In this document: in pieces, positions 1-12,264 of the stretch
How positions within the stretch are numbered: position 1 is the stretch's first letter
Layout of the letters: every line of letters begins with the position of its first letter
DNA from: Macrocystis pyrifera
Lineage: Eukaryota > Sar > Phaeophyceae > Laminariales > Laminariaceae
Direction: 5' to 3'
Assembly: GCA_031763025.1 (NCBI GenBank)
Contig: JASSKH010000004.1
Span: forward strand, 2,480,001 to 2,544,000
Length of the DNA stretch: 64,000 nt
Notes under the pieces: model-generated
The model's input: only the letters and a program-made list of their open reading frames with translations
Databases searched by the model: none
What the model was told of the DNA's origin: nothing
Program-made: the position numbers and the translations under genes

Positions 1-2830
1 AAAACTCCGACAAGCTCGTTCACGAGTTCGTACGATTGCAGTTTCGGGCACTAAAAAACGCACTACAAAACCTTTTTTTTAACATACTAAATATGCATAT
101 GCTTGCATTGTCACGGAAACAATGACAATACATGGTGTGAGAACATAGTAATTGCAGTTGTTCACAGTAGCGCAAATGTCTGATGTATTATGATTGACTG
201 ATTGGTGTGATTTACGTAGCTGCAAATTGTCCAAGGGTCATATGCGGTGGGTTTTGTGTTTTGCCGAATAGGTTGCATAAAAACATATCCGGATGGTTTT
301 CTAGGGTCACGGGGAAGAGGGATTAGAGCCCCCTTGACCTCACAACTCAATTCAACTCAACTACAATTACAATAACAACATCTCTTCATTTGCTCCCTCG
401 CCTCATGGCGAAGTCGAGCGGCGCCACACCCGGTGTACGTGTTTTCCCCTTACATGGGTCAGGAAGTCGTTGGCGTACTATAGTCGTAGCTCGCGCTATA
501 CTTATGAGCATTGTTTGCAGTACGTGGGGAAACGTTAAGGAATATAGGGATTTTGGCTTTTTAGAGAAGAAATTTAGCACCGCCGCACCCCCGTCATATT
601 TGACTAATACATTATCGATACAGCCGCGGCATATTGGTATCTGATTGATTCATGGTCATCTCAGCTTGTGTGGCAAGCCCGTGAAGACGCAGTAGATACA
701 GTAGATACATCATGTGGTTGAGCGGTAAAGAAAGTACCTGCTCGGGCATGTCTGGAGAAGACAGCCATAAAGGATAAGGAGAAATATTCTACGTTGCTAC
801 TGGTTCCAAATATATCATATATTGCGTTACTGCCGCTGCTGTTACTTCCAAACTTACAGCTTGTCGCTTTTTGCTTTCGAGGCTGCGAGAGCGCGTTCCC
901 GATCAAACATGCATCGGATGTAAAAAAAACGTTGCAGGGAGAAAATGGCTGCTGTACTGCTACAAAGAATGTGGCATAAGGATACCATTGTGATTCGGGT
1001 AGGAACAGGCGACGATCTTTATGATACGACGACGAAGAGGCGGTAAATATATAGCGAATGCGGTGTTTTTTCCGGTAGTAAAAGACAGACTGACTTCGGG
1101 CCCTATGAAATTAGCATCTGACACGCTGGCCATTCTTGACAATATCATTATATTGAGCCTATTTACATGGTAGTGGGTCTAAACGTGTTCGTGGTGCGGT
1201 AGCGGACGAGGGTACAAACGTTTAAAAATCTCCGAACTACAGCGGCCTATAATAGAAAATGCCTGCGAACACCTTGGGACTTCCCTCGCCCATTTTTTCC
1301 CGTGTTTTTTCAACGAGACGTCACTAAAGCCGTGTCAAAATCTATGAAATGTATTCAGTTCATGTGTCGACATTACCCAGAATATTTCGACGCTGATGGA
1401 GTCCCTGTCCGCGAACCTGATTTTGTTTTTGTTTGAGCAACATGATTTTGCTCGAAGACATCAACCCTGAGACCATATATATGCTAATGGAAACGCGTTT
1501 TTTTATAAAAATGTGCCTTTCAAAGATACCTGCCGCATGGTTTAGAACAAGTTCGCTATGAGCTCTATTTTCAAGCTCAAATGTTCCCAACCGCTATAAA
1601 ACAAATAATTCCAGGTTGGGCTAAGATCAGCTGCAGCAATCTCAGCCGGATGTTTGGTTCGAAGCGGTGAGATTCCGAGTCCTTCAACGCCATCGATGGA
1701 CATGACCACCAACTGCTGCATGGATCCTGAACGAGGTGCGGTCGTTAGCGGCTCCGATCCACCCTAGGGTCAGCGCGATTACACAATAGTCGTTGATATA
1801 TGGCGAGAACTGGCCAGGCGTATGAATAACAAATGGTGCCCGCTGGTATCCACGAAACAGATGACAAATTTTCTCGATCCGCCTCAAAGAAAAACAAAAC
1901 AGTTTTTTTTCTGGTTTGGGATAACGGCGTACGACGCCGATGGCAAGCCCTCGCCCCCTTGACCATAGATCCAGCTCATACCTTCGAGGCCATCATCTAC
2001 GGCGGGTCGGCCGTGGGATGATTCTTTGTCGATATTGAAGGTGTATTGTCCCACGAGCTGGAACATTTACAACAAAAACAACTCAAATTGCGCCGTCTGC
2101 AGTCGTTCGAAAAAAATCAAACCTAATATTTTTTTTCCCCACAGCGACGGCACGACAGCATCTTCCGCAACTTCTCGAGAGCAATATTTCTGCATGAAAA
2201 CAACCAAACGCCGCGTTCCCAGGCCGGTTCCTATGCCGTTTGATTCTGATGCTTCAGATTCTGACCGGGTCGCATTTACAGTTGTGAACTTGGTATATAG
2301 AAACAATGTTCCTATGCGAAAAAAACAGATTTATTGTGCATGCAGATGTTCGAGGAAACACCGAGACCAAGTGCTGATGTTGTGGTCTGGCGCCGCAAAA
2401 AGACGCGCTGGAAGCGACGCACCGCGCGTACGACACAAGCGTCCGAACCAAGGGTCACTGTCTGGTCTGGCGGCGACAAGACGTGGCGAGTGCGCTAGAG
2501 TCAACCTGCCTTGGTCTTTTTTTATCTCACGATGTGACTGACTGCTGCTGCTGTGGAGCAGTGTAGTCTACGAATACGTAACCACAGAGAGGTGCACGTC
2601 GAGTGTTCTTCGCTTGGTCTCTAGGCCCGAGCCTGCGCTTATCGACTGTAGTCTGGCCACGGACAGACGCGGCGCCAGCCGACCGTGCGTCGAGCTCGAA
2701 GCAACGACGCTATACAGCTGTTTCACCATCCACAACTCATCGATTGTTCTGCTGCTTGTTTTGCTGTGGTGAATGGTATCTTTAATTGAGAAATCGTGCC
2801 AATTTTCGATTTGAAAATCTGTTGGTCCAT
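1..2830. other. no supported gene
   Basis: Mixed-composition DNA with short reading frames on both strands, none with a recognisable domain. Around 1770-2100 the + strand has stretches that read like protein in two different frames, followed by a pyrimidine-rich tract ending in CAG at 2143 that could be a splice acceptor. Both strands are open here and no family is recognisable, so I do not call a gene. The + frame open from 2026 to 2541 is within what chance allows. Confidence 0.5.
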
Positions 2831-2861
2831 GTCGTCGGATTTTGGTTTAAAATCCGACGAC
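2831..2861. repeat. perfect 13-bp hairpin
   Basis: GTCGTCGGATTTT at 2831-2843 is exactly reverse-complemented at 2849-2861, with a 5-base loop GGTTT. The same core (GATTTTGGTT followed by AAAATC) recurs at about 52912-52928. It could be the centre of a short palindromic repeat family. It is not followed by a T-run at the hairpin base, and a bacterial-type terminator makes no sense here. Confidence 0.7.
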
Positions 2862-3427
2862 TTGGGTAATCGGATTATCGAATCGAGACATTTTCCTGTC
2901 GGATTTCGCATACTCGGAATGCAAAAGCATGGTCATTCGTTTTTGAGATCGATCAATACATGTCTGAATTTCGACATTGAATATGAAACAGCCTCGTATA
3001 AGTTTTTGTACACTGGGCACGCACATTTATTTTGGTAACCAACTACGTGGGGGGTCGAATATTTTTATATACGTTTGAGAAAACAATTTTGTCTGTAGGA
3101 TTACGGGCATAAACCCTACTTTTTTTCTGGGAGAAATGGAGAAAGACAAATTTCTGCAGCAAAAAAGTGTCGAATGCAAATTGAAGAATGGCACGCCGTA
3201 TACGTCGACGTAGCTCTCTCGGCACTGTCAATAGAAACGAGTGGAGTGACTCTTATTTTTTCTAGTGTCCGGAAATAATAAATATACGAAGGAGTAGGGA
3301 TCATATAAAACTTTTGGCAGTCCACATTACAAGCTAGCGATTGATAGAAATGAATCGAATATTTCAAAACATCAACACTGCATAAATATGAAGTATTTTC
3401 AAAACAAAAATGAATCGTCTCCCCTAT
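2862..3427. other. no supported gene
   Basis: AT-rich sequence between the hairpin and the inverted-repeat element. I see no domain, splice-consistent exon or repeat of note in it. Confidence 0.5.
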
Positions 3428-4281
3428 AAGGGCCCATCTTACCGAGGACTTTTGGTTCCTTCAATTTGATTTCAATACTCTTTTTCTAATCAAGCTTGCA
3501 TCCGATTGGCCCAAGAGTGAATGACCAGACAGGATTCGAAGGGGCAAACTAAAAAACAAAAATTTGGGTGAAAAGTATTTTGGAACTTTTTTCATGTGAC
3601 GTTTTTATTTCAATTTCGAATTTGTGCGTTGATCAGCCTCGATGTACCATCTTCATGGTATGTCACCCCCCCCCCGCTGGAGTGTGGGGTGATTCTTGGC
3701 GGCTTCGGTGACCACGGTCGAGGCGATAAAACCCGAACCTCAATGACAGGCGACCGGTGCAATAGCTGCGCCCACGGCCCCAGACCATAGCACATTGTAC
3801 CCCGGCGGTGGCGCCACAATATAAACGAAGCGGCCGCGAGCCCATTTGCTGGCCTGCTCGATCGGCCAACCATCACGAAACCGAGCAAACAAGCAAAAAA
3901 ACAGAGGATACGCTCGAGACCTCGATAGCTGCACGACCGTTGCTGTTCCGCACGTGGCGCTTGAGGGCTCGCGCCGCCCACCCTGAGTGTGATAGCATTC
4001 TATCCTGCGCAATCAAAAAGAAAAAATGCTGGCGGCGGAGCGCACGCGACAACGCAAATCTTCGCTCTCGTCTACGCTCGTCGCTGTTTGTCGGCTGGGC
4101 GTTGTGTGACGCGCTTTGTTATTTCAGGTTGTTTCGTTTTCGTTTTTGTTTATCAATGAATGCGCCGTCTCCCGACAGGACACAACACGTTTTTTTTTTC
4201 GAAGTCAAATTAAGATTCACTGGAATTGAAATTTTATTTCCACATAACGAAATTTAGTGTTCCCCGTTAAGATGGGCTCTA
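3428..4281. mobile_element. 854-bp element with terminal inverted repeats
   Basis: The left end (3428-3448) and the reverse complement of the right end (4261-4281) match at 17 of 21 positions, sharing the core GCCCATCTTA. The interior is more GC-rich than its flanks (about 3680-4120), has a run of ten C at the start and holds reading frames of 149 codons (+, 3808-4257) and 123 codons (-, 3610-3981), neither with a recognisable transposase motif. There is no clear target duplication. It is most likely a non-autonomous, old DNA transposon; the right end abuts the tandem duplication at 4284. Confidence 0.45.
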
Positions 4282-4283
4282 AT

Positions 4284-4493
4284 GCCAATGCCAAGAGAGC
4301 TCCGTCAATGGTTGAGACGTGTCATGCTTGAATTAAAATTTGACTCTCCTCTATACCGAGGTTGGCAGTCAGCATAAAACGGGAATAAGTCCATCTATTC
4401 TCCAAAATGGACCCAAAATTAGACTACGCTCGATACTTTAAATGAAATTATGCATGAAGCGGTGTAGAAAAATCGCGTAATTCTCGTTATATT
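4284..4493. repeat. tandem duplication, copy 1 (210 bp)
   Basis: This 210-bp unit is repeated immediately downstream at 4499-4707 with only a handful of differences. Both copies begin with GCCAATGCC and end with a GTTATATT run. No open frame spans the unit. The high identity suggests a recent local duplication. Confidence 0.85.
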
Positions 4494-4498
4494 ATTCT

Positions 4499-4707
4499 GC
4501 CAATGCCGAGAGAGCTCCGTCAGTGGTTGAGACGTGTCATGCTTGAATTAAAATTTAACTCTCCTCTATACCGAGGGTGGCAGTCAGCATAAAACGGGAA
4601 TAAGTCCATCTATTCTCCAAGATGGACCCAAAATTAGACTACGCTCGATACTTTAAGTGATATTATGCATGAAGCGGTGTAGAAAATCGCGTAATTCTCG
4701 TTATATT
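4499..4707. repeat. tandem duplication, copy 2 (209 bp)
   Basis: Second copy of the unit at 4284-4493, offset 215 bp and separated by about five bases. Differences are scattered single-base changes and one 1-bp deletion in an A-run near the end. Confidence 0.85.
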
Positions 4708-5606
4708 GGCTTTGGAATTTACATGCCTATTGACGAGTTTCGTGTGTTTTTGCCAGATTTTGGGAAAATACAAGAAATTCGACTGACTCTACAGTGAAAC
4801 ACATAATTCAACCGATATTTGTACAGTGGTAATATTCGATAGCGTAAATGAATGGGATGGACATGACTGCTTCGTCTAAGTTGACGTAAACAGAATGGGA
4901 GCCGAATTGATTGAGAAATGGGCACTTTCCAACTTTTTGGTTGAGATTGAAAAAAAATGGAACAGACACGAAAATTGGAACGATCTCACAACCGAGGGCG
5001 CAAACGAACAGCATGGATCCAGCGGTTCAGAAAATGCGTACTTGGACGATACATGCAAGAATACATTGATTTTCGGGCAATATGTACGAGCTATAGATTT
5101 TGATATTTGTTCCTAAATTGAAAGTGCTGACTGAATCCACGCATGTGCCGTACAGCGGAAGTATGTGCCTAGATTCGCAGGTGGTGAGAACAGCACCGGT
5201 TTTAAGGGGCCAGCTTCTGTTTCGTCTGTCTCGCTTCCTTCTGCCCCACAGCTCGATTCGGCCAGCGACTGTCGGCCTCCGCTTCAGAAGACGAAGCGGC
5301 AGCTATGGCAGCAGCCTTAGCTATGGCAGCAGCCTTAGCCTCATCCTTAGCGAGTCACAGAGCTCTCATCTGCTGCATCTTGTAAACTTAGGTACATCCA
5401 GCAGGTCCCGATCCGCGTTGGGTGTTCTTCCCTTCGTCATCACCGAGCGCACGCCACACCGGCGACGCCGCGACGGGCAGACCTGCGTAGCGCCGAGAGC
5501 CCACAGCCAAACGAGAGGCGTTGCTTTGAAATGGCGTATCTCAGGCGATACAGCGCCGATCAAGAAACGGTTTATTGTGCACGCTTTCCAGGATTGTAGG
5601 GAGTTC
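4708..5606. other. no supported gene; possible decayed coding DNA
   Basis: The + frame is open for 182 codons from 5100 to 5648, but the minus strand is also open over 5366-5629 and neither product is recognisable. The + frame runs into the LTR-like repeat starting at 5607. Within it, an 18-bp unit (AGCTATGGCAGCAGCCTT) occurs twice in tandem at 5301-5336. Confidence 0.4.
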
Positions 5607-6095
5607 TGTGATATGAGTGGAGTACTCATGGGCTATAGATATAGATAATATGTTGCAATCTTGTAGTCTCACGAATACGAGAGTAATCCGAAGAATGGAT
5701 TAACCGGGCGGATATTCCGTTAGCCGAGAGTAAAGTTCTTTTAGGAATGTTCCCTAGGCCTGATAACCCGTTAGACGAGAGTAATGTTCCTTAACGCAGA
5801 TAGGACCACGAAGTGAGAAGTTCTTATCTTAGCAGAAGAACGATTGGTAGCCATAGGAAAGTTCTGTAGGAGTACATCAGATAAGAGGAATTTAGGAGAG
5901 TTTGTGGCGTGGGGTGGGACGAGTTTATCTGGGCGTCGAGTCCCTCCCCCTTACTTCTCACTTCTCTACCAGAGCACCTCCTCAGCTCTCGCCATCAATA
6001 AGAAGATCTAAATCAGAAGATGCGAAGCACTGCTTTCCAGCTGCCAGAACCACCTGCGTCCCTTACCACTACCCTATAGCCACCACCGCTTCACA
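5607..6095 (+). repeat. LTR-like repeat, copy A (489 bp)
   Basis: Begins TGTGATATGAG and ends CTTCACA, i.e. TG...CA termini. Copy B (18122-18610) has exactly the same length, the same orientation and about 91% identity by eye; copy C (24837-25338) is the reverse complement. A TATA-like run (CTATAGATATAGATAAT) sits about 30 bases in, and AATAAGAAG near the 3' end could act in polyadenylation. The four bases before copy A (GTTC) nearly match those after copy B (ATTC), so A and B may be the two LTRs of the retroelement between them. No clear primer-binding site follows, so the pairing stays unproven. Confidence 0.65.
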
Positions 6096-9000
6096 CCTGA
6101 CGTCGTCGCATTCAACGAATGTTCCGGCCAAGCTTGGACTGCAGCGCTTCTTCTAGATCTTCTCACGATCATGTGAGCCATCCCTATCCGGGAGGCATCT
6201 GGTTTTGAAGTCAACTTTTTACTTTTTTTTTCTATTCCCTGTTACTCGTTTCTTTCGTTCTTCTTGCACTCTCTTTTCTTTCGTTTTTTATTCTTTTTAT
6301 TTTCCGAACCTGCGTTACTGAGTGCGTTTATAGTGTAAAGCGTGACAAGCTGCCTAGTGGCATAAGTAGACGCTTCTCCCCTCCCAGTATAGGTGAGTAG
6401 ACGCTTCTCCCGTCTTATCAGGCACCGTCAAATCGCACGTGCAAGTACGTACAACAAGCTCTGATATTCTTTCTTCGTAAGTACTTGATATATAAGTACT
6501 GGTGCTATTAGCAGTATGATCGAAGTTTGGTTTTTTCCGCTCCCCATACCCCGTCTCCGCCGTGGAATGACGAGGTCGATAAACTCCACAATACGTGACA
6601 TCACGTGGTTGAATGCGCCGGAAGACCCCTCCCAAATGACCTCGTGGTCATCGCACGAACCAAGCAGCGTTTTGGTTTGTGCCCCTGCCTCGATGTGCCC
6701 GCCCTTTCATAGGGAATTCACGTAGTAAGTACTACTGTGGATGGAACTTCTCGCAGATCCTTCCCCGCAGACATTTTGTCCGCATCTTCCGGTTTATGAC
6801 CCGTGTTGTATGGGATTTGACCCTTACGGCGCCTACAAAGAAGCTGCTGTTGTACTGATAGGACACACGCAGCAGTACCGACACCTTATACTTTGTTACG
6901 TGGTATGTATGCCGGTGGTGTGACTTACTACGACATCATTAGTATACGCATCTGTGTGCAGCGTACAAAAGCCTCCACCATAATTGCGAATTGTATCCGA
7001 TGGTACCCATCGCATGGAATATTCGCCTGCGAGTTCTTGAGAGGCCATTATTATTATTATTAGTATTTACCCTTAATACGAGCTATGGCATACGTGTTGA
7101 CTGACCTCACTTGCGACCCCCGATAGCGAGAAGAGCCATATATATATATCTATATATATATATTTTTTCATGCCCTTTGGATACCAGATTCCGAACCATA
7201 TATTGGCCTACAGAGACTGGTATAACGAGCAAGGTACAAATAGTGGTAGCATTGTGCGTAGTAATACTATTACGAATATGGTAGCTAAATTTCCCGTGAA
7301 CCCCCCCCCCTCGCTCCCTGCCATATGTTTAGGTAGCCAAACGATAGACAATTGGGTCGGTCTCTCCATCTCGCATGATGGAGTCGCACACCCATCGTAA
7401 TAGGAACGCATATACTCGCAGACGAATCTGATTTTAGTTGCACGTAGCTCTTTAGGAGTATATCTGTAGGCGAATCTTATATGGTTATACGTAGCTTTTT
7501 GGGACCCAGCTTCCATCTCTGCACGCTTCTGCACCCGTCTTCAGATTGGCCCATCCTTACGCTGTTTCTACCCTACCAGGTACAGAACAAGCTGCATGAT
7601 GCACCTCTCGCGGCGCCTTTACCATAAAAACAGGGCACATGTTGCCGAAATTGATCAGATTTCTGCCAAAAACAAATTTGCCCCACCCCCACGGCCTGTA
7701 GAATATATACAACGACCATTATTTCCATTTATTTTGTTTTACTGTTGCTCTTTACGTGCACGTTTCCCAGCGTTAACGACATGACACAGCTTTACGATGC
7801 TGAACCTTGTCCCACGGCTGCCTGTGTGCATCTAAATTTCTCAGTTTTACGCCAGAAACAAGGTATAAGCTGCCCAAATATGTCCGGCTACAGCTTCCTA
7901 CGTGCACGATCTTCAGCGTCAACGATATAACGAGGCTTTATGGCGTCCAACCTTGTCTGACTACTGTTGTTTACGTCTACCGCCCCCAGCTGTACTACAT
8001 TAGCAGAAGGTGCGCTACCTGATCTGGTACGAATATTTCGTTACGTCGTGTTTGTTTTCCCTCCCCTTTCCCGTTTCGCTTTCGCTTTCGATTTGTTTTT
8101 TTTCTTGTATTCCCTTTTTTTTCCCCCACTTTTAGCCAAAGCAGGGTAGACACTGTTCAAGTTTGAAACAAGTGTTATTTTCCAGCGTATCCTATCCCCA
8201 CCCGCTTTTACAAATAATCCAGGGTACAGGCTGCCTAGAACCGCAATACTACAAAGGCTACACAACAAACGAGTAGCATGACAACTGTTTATCCCTTGTT
8301 TGTCCAGCTTCTCACAAAACAGCAGCTGCATGCTGCTCAAACATGGAACATAATAACTGTGGCCCGGGCAGTGACCAGTTCCAAAGTGATGAACTAAATG
8401 CTGGCCAAATTAAAAAACACAACATGTAATTTTCGCGGCGGATTAGTGTATTTGACCTCTCCCACAATAGCCGAACGATACCCTTTGCCACGTTTTGACG
8501 TACTGGGGTCTATTTATTTACGTTTCCCACTTGTGCTACCTCTACGATACCCTACGTATCTCACATCGTATCGGACCTCGCGACGCCCCGAAATATACCG
8601 TCGCTGTCCGTTTCGCCACGGAACGACAAGCTGCCACCGTTCAGGGAATCGCCCGATATTCTGTGCTGCTACTAAATAGTGCCGGCGTGCTGCATTTATT
8701 TTTTCCCGACTCGACCTGCATGTTTCCTTTATGGGTACTCCAATTGTATCCCAACGAAAGTTCTTGCACTGCCCACGCTCAGTAATCGTCACGCCCTGTA
8801 ATAATTACGAACATTGGGCATTTCAGACGGAGTTCTGTTCAATTCTGTTCATTTGATATCACTTGAGTGACTCGGGGGCGACTACCGTCAATCAAACGCA
8901 AGGCGCCTGACACTAGCTAGACACCCTCAACTATACAAATACCCTTCGACGGGCACGATAATCGTGGCACACACACCCTCAACACCCCCTATCGTACGTC

Positions 9001-9142
9001 CTTACCGTCACTCCTCTCTCTCCCTTAGATCGGTTTGTTGGTATTGTAGCCGCCTACAATGATCCAAGCCTGGATCAACCCGCCCTCTCCATCCCCACCA
9101 AGCCTTTTCCCCCCCCAGTAAAAGCGCTCCACCCCCCTGACA
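6096..9142. other. no supported gene; candidate retroelement leader or inserted DNA
   Basis: About 3 kb between LTR-like copy A and the first Gag codons. It contains a pyrimidine-rich stretch (6200-6300), a 15-bp duplication (6366-6380 and 6397-6411), TA dinucleotide runs near 7138-7165, and an imperfect duplication in which about 7750-7825 resembles 7905-7980 at both DNA and translated level (shared SVND motif). No family is recognisable. Three kilobases is long for a leader, so part of this may be later insertion. Confidence 0.4.
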
Positions 9143-10640
9143 ATGGCCGAGAAAGCTTCCTTCACCAACATGCCTGGCGTCCACTCCCCCGACGCCACCA
9201 ACCCCCGCGAGGCGAGGTGTGGCCACAAGGTCCTTTCGCGCTACCGACAATGACACCCCTGGCTTCGAAACCATCCTGAGCGACCTCACGCTACACCCCA
9301 TCACACCGGGATCTTCTCCAAGGGGAGCGAGCACGACCAGTGCCGGGCCTACCATCAACCCGGAGGTCTCCGCACAATAAACCTCCACCCTGGCTCTCAA
9401 TCCGGGGCGTTGCGAAGGCGATTCCACGGCCCCCCGTGAGCGCCTTACGGCCCTGAAAGCCCACCACGAGCAGCTCCTTCTTGTTGCGAAAGAGAGCGCT
9501 GACCTCCTACTCGTGTTGCCGTCGTCCCCCACCCCTTCCTCAAACCCTTTCGACTCCACCTATGGGACTACAGCTGCGACCGCGGCCACCACGGCCCAAT
9601 CGCAGCCGTTCGCTCCTCACCATGGGCACCCTTCACGTCCGCCGCGATATCGAAAACCACCACCTCCCAGCATCCCCAAAACCAAACTGGGACCACAATG
9701 TCCCAGGCACCACTGCCGACCCAACCCTTGCCAGCCCCCATACCCACTGGGTACCGGCGACCGCAGACGTTCGGCTTTGAGCCCAATGACTGGGTCTTCC
9801 TCGCCGCTGAGCTCCGCTGAATGCAGAGTACACGCGATGCGACGGCCTCGGATGTCTCGCTGGAGGCACACCGCGTATGGCGCCTCTTCACACCCGACTG
9901 TGACCCGTCGATCACCTTCGTTTCTGCGCCGCGCCGCCACCGAGGGTGTTTCTTCCGAGTTCATCGGGGCCGCCCATACTTGTTTACTCGAGCCACGGTA
10001 TTTTCACTCGAACGCCGGCCGCGGCTACGTGTGGAACCCCTCGACCCGCTCCCCCGACACCCCCAACCACCAGCCCCAGGACGGACACGCCATCGCCGAC
10101 GACACCGCCCCTTCCCACCTCGACAACGCCCCCCTCATAACGAGCGCGCAACATCATGACGACAGCTAGCACGGAGCCCACGACGGAGGCGGAACGTGGT
10201 GGTGTCCCACGCCCAAGCCCTACGCGCTCACGATGACCACTGCCCCGACTGCAAGGACACGGACATGGTATGAAGACCTGCCCCCTGCGCTTCGCAACAC
10301 GTTGAGCATCCTCAGCCCGGTAGTCGGACACGTCTACCGCTGATGGCAGCAGGGGATGCTCTCCAACCGTCATAGACAATACGAGCGCAACCTGGAGCGG
10401 AAATCCAACCTCCACGACAACAACAACAACCGTCGAGGTAACAACAACAACCGTAGCGGAAACTACAACATCAACAGCTTCAACCAGAACCACTCCCGCA
10501 ACGACCGCGGCAACAACGGGCGCTCCGACGAGTGACGCCATAACAACGGCCGATCATACGACAACGGCAACCGACAGTCGCCAGGGCAACAATTCCAACA
10601 ACAACGCATCGAGCCTGCCGCCTCGTCTTCAGCGTTGACG
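9143..10640 (+). pseudogene. Gag relic with CCHC zinc knuckle
   Basis: An ATG at 9143 opens a 36-codon frame (MAEKASFTNMPG...) ending in TGA at 9251; coding-like sequence continues in other frames. A helical stretch (TALKAHHEQLLLVAKES) lies near 9450, and a capsid-like segment (TFGFEPNDWVFLAAELR) near 9770. A zinc knuckle is visible at 10241-10281: Cys-x2-Cys in one frame, then GHGHGMKTC in another. The spacing would fit CX2CX4HX4C if one base had been lost between the halves. Asn-rich, nucleic-acid-binding-type sequence follows (10400-10560). Role by family: packaging of element RNA. The relic contains at least four frame changes or stops. Confidence 0.75.
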
Positions 10641-11391
10641 GTACATACCCCTGCGACCAACACTTCCGCACCTGCCGCCCCCCGTGAACATGCGGATGGG
10701 CAGCAACAACTCGGGTACCCACCCGAACCAACGGCAGCCGGGCACCTTCCGCACCAACTGATAAGCCGACGGTGGAGCAACTGTCACATCTTCACCACGC
10801 CTCCCCGACTCCTGCCCCCCAATGCCCCTCCCCTACTACAGCCCATTTCACAGCCACTTGTTCAAGCACTGATCATCTTGCCCAACTGATTGCCTTGAGG
10901 TGTGGGCGGGAGGAAGCCAAGACGCCGCGCCCCACCGGGATGCTCCACTCGACGTTCTCTGGCGGTGAGCAACGCTGCTTGCCGACTATTGCCGAGACCC
11001 CAGACATTGCTACCCTGGGAAACGTCTCGACAATTACGGCTACCAGCGGTTCCGGCTCACACGAAACTACTATTTCGTCTACCGGGCCATCGCCCCTGAG
11101 CCTGCCTCAAATTGGCCGCTCCATACGCGCTTGTTATAGCATGCGCGCATTTCGTGTGACAGCGTTGAACCCACGAACGACGGGCTTCCTCCAGCTGCCA
11201 CGGTGTTGACACCACCGCTGTCCCTGAGCTCGAGATACAGTCTCGTTTAAAATACGGGAGACTCGCGAACAACGTCGACCAGGGTCTGCCCTGAGCCCCC
11301 TGACCCGTCCTCCTCGCCTGCTTCGTGCAACGCGTGGACACGGACCCCAGGTGTGGCATCCCCTAGCGAATATGCCCCTGTTCTCCAATAG

Positions 11392-12057
11392 TTGGACGAT
11401 AGGGCGCTTGAGGGTCGTCCCGCCCTGCGTATGCGCCCCGGCGAGGACCGCCCCGATACCTCGGCTTTGCCGAGCAATTCCCCCGCGAGCACGAGGGTTC
11501 CGGTAAGCACCGCTAGATCGTTGCTGACTCTACCCCCGTCGACGCCAGGCGGCGATAGGAATGATTATCGTCGCCCCCCACCCCCAACAACAAAGACGCC
11601 ATCAACTGCAAACATCACCGCCGAGGCCGCATCATCTTTCCACTTTTTCTGGGACTCCTCTTCGGTCTTTTCGCAGTGGTACCTGTGCGACATCGAACAC
11701 GATGGCGTCACATACAACTGCGATGAGCAGCTGATGATGGCGCAGAAGGCCGCGCTCTTCGGAGACATCACAACTGAGCGCCGCATCAAAGCGACCCGAG
11801 ACCCGGCCGACCGAAAAGCACTTGGTCGAACCGTTTCCGACTTCAATGAACAGGTCTGGGAGCGACACCGCTACACCATCGTCCTCAACATTAATAACAA
11901 CCGGCGACAAGCACATTACCGACGCCAGCCCACACGACCTCATCTGGGGCATAGACTTGAAGGCCGACCATCCGGACGCCTGCCATCCGACGCGTTGGCG
12001 TGGTCGGAATCTTCTGGGCAAGATACTGATGGACGTTCGAGAAAGCGTCGGCGCCAA
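11392..12057 (+). pseudogene. NADAR (YbiA-like) domain in the polyprotein
   Basis: From about 11640 the + frame reads FFWDSSSVFSQWYLCDIEHD, then DGVTYNCDEQLMMAQKAALF, matching the N-terminal NADAR signature including the conserved Glu of the EQ pair and the A-x-K that follows. The C-terminal signature (ASPHDLIWGIDL, then WRGRNLLGKILMDVRES) follows at about 11913-12040 in another frame. Between them the usual helical stretch of about 20 residues is missing, so a small deletion caused the frame change near 11885. The frame is open upstream to 11392 with a Pro/Thr-rich leader. NADAR proteins include E. coli YbiA, and some family members remove ADP-ribose from guanine; the role here is unknown. 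It lies between Gag and protease, where standard Gypsy elements have nothing. Confidence 0.85.
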
Positions 12058-12264
12058 TCGCTCCGCCCAGCCTCCATTTCCTCCCCATCTTCACGACCCA
12101 GAGCCAACACCCGCCCCCACCGACTCCACCCGGATCTCCCCCCCACAGCCGACCGTATCCACGACACAAGCCTGGCCCCTCCATGACAACCGCCTAATTC
12201 ACCACTTGGGCCACTCCTACCACCGTCTACCCCCGACGCCTACCCGAGCAGCCACTTTGCCCAA

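Noticed and set aside
3690-3800. tRNA-like or SINE-like A and B boxes on the minus strand
   Set aside because: Sequences resembling the boxes occur about 35 bp apart, but acceptor and T-stem pairing fail, so it is neither a tRNA nor a supported SINE.
5100-5648. 182-codon + frame
   Set aside because: No domain, overlapping open frame on the other strand, and it runs into the LTR-like repeat.
9008-9559. 183-codon minus frame
   Set aside because: Antisense shadow of the C-rich Gag coding strand.
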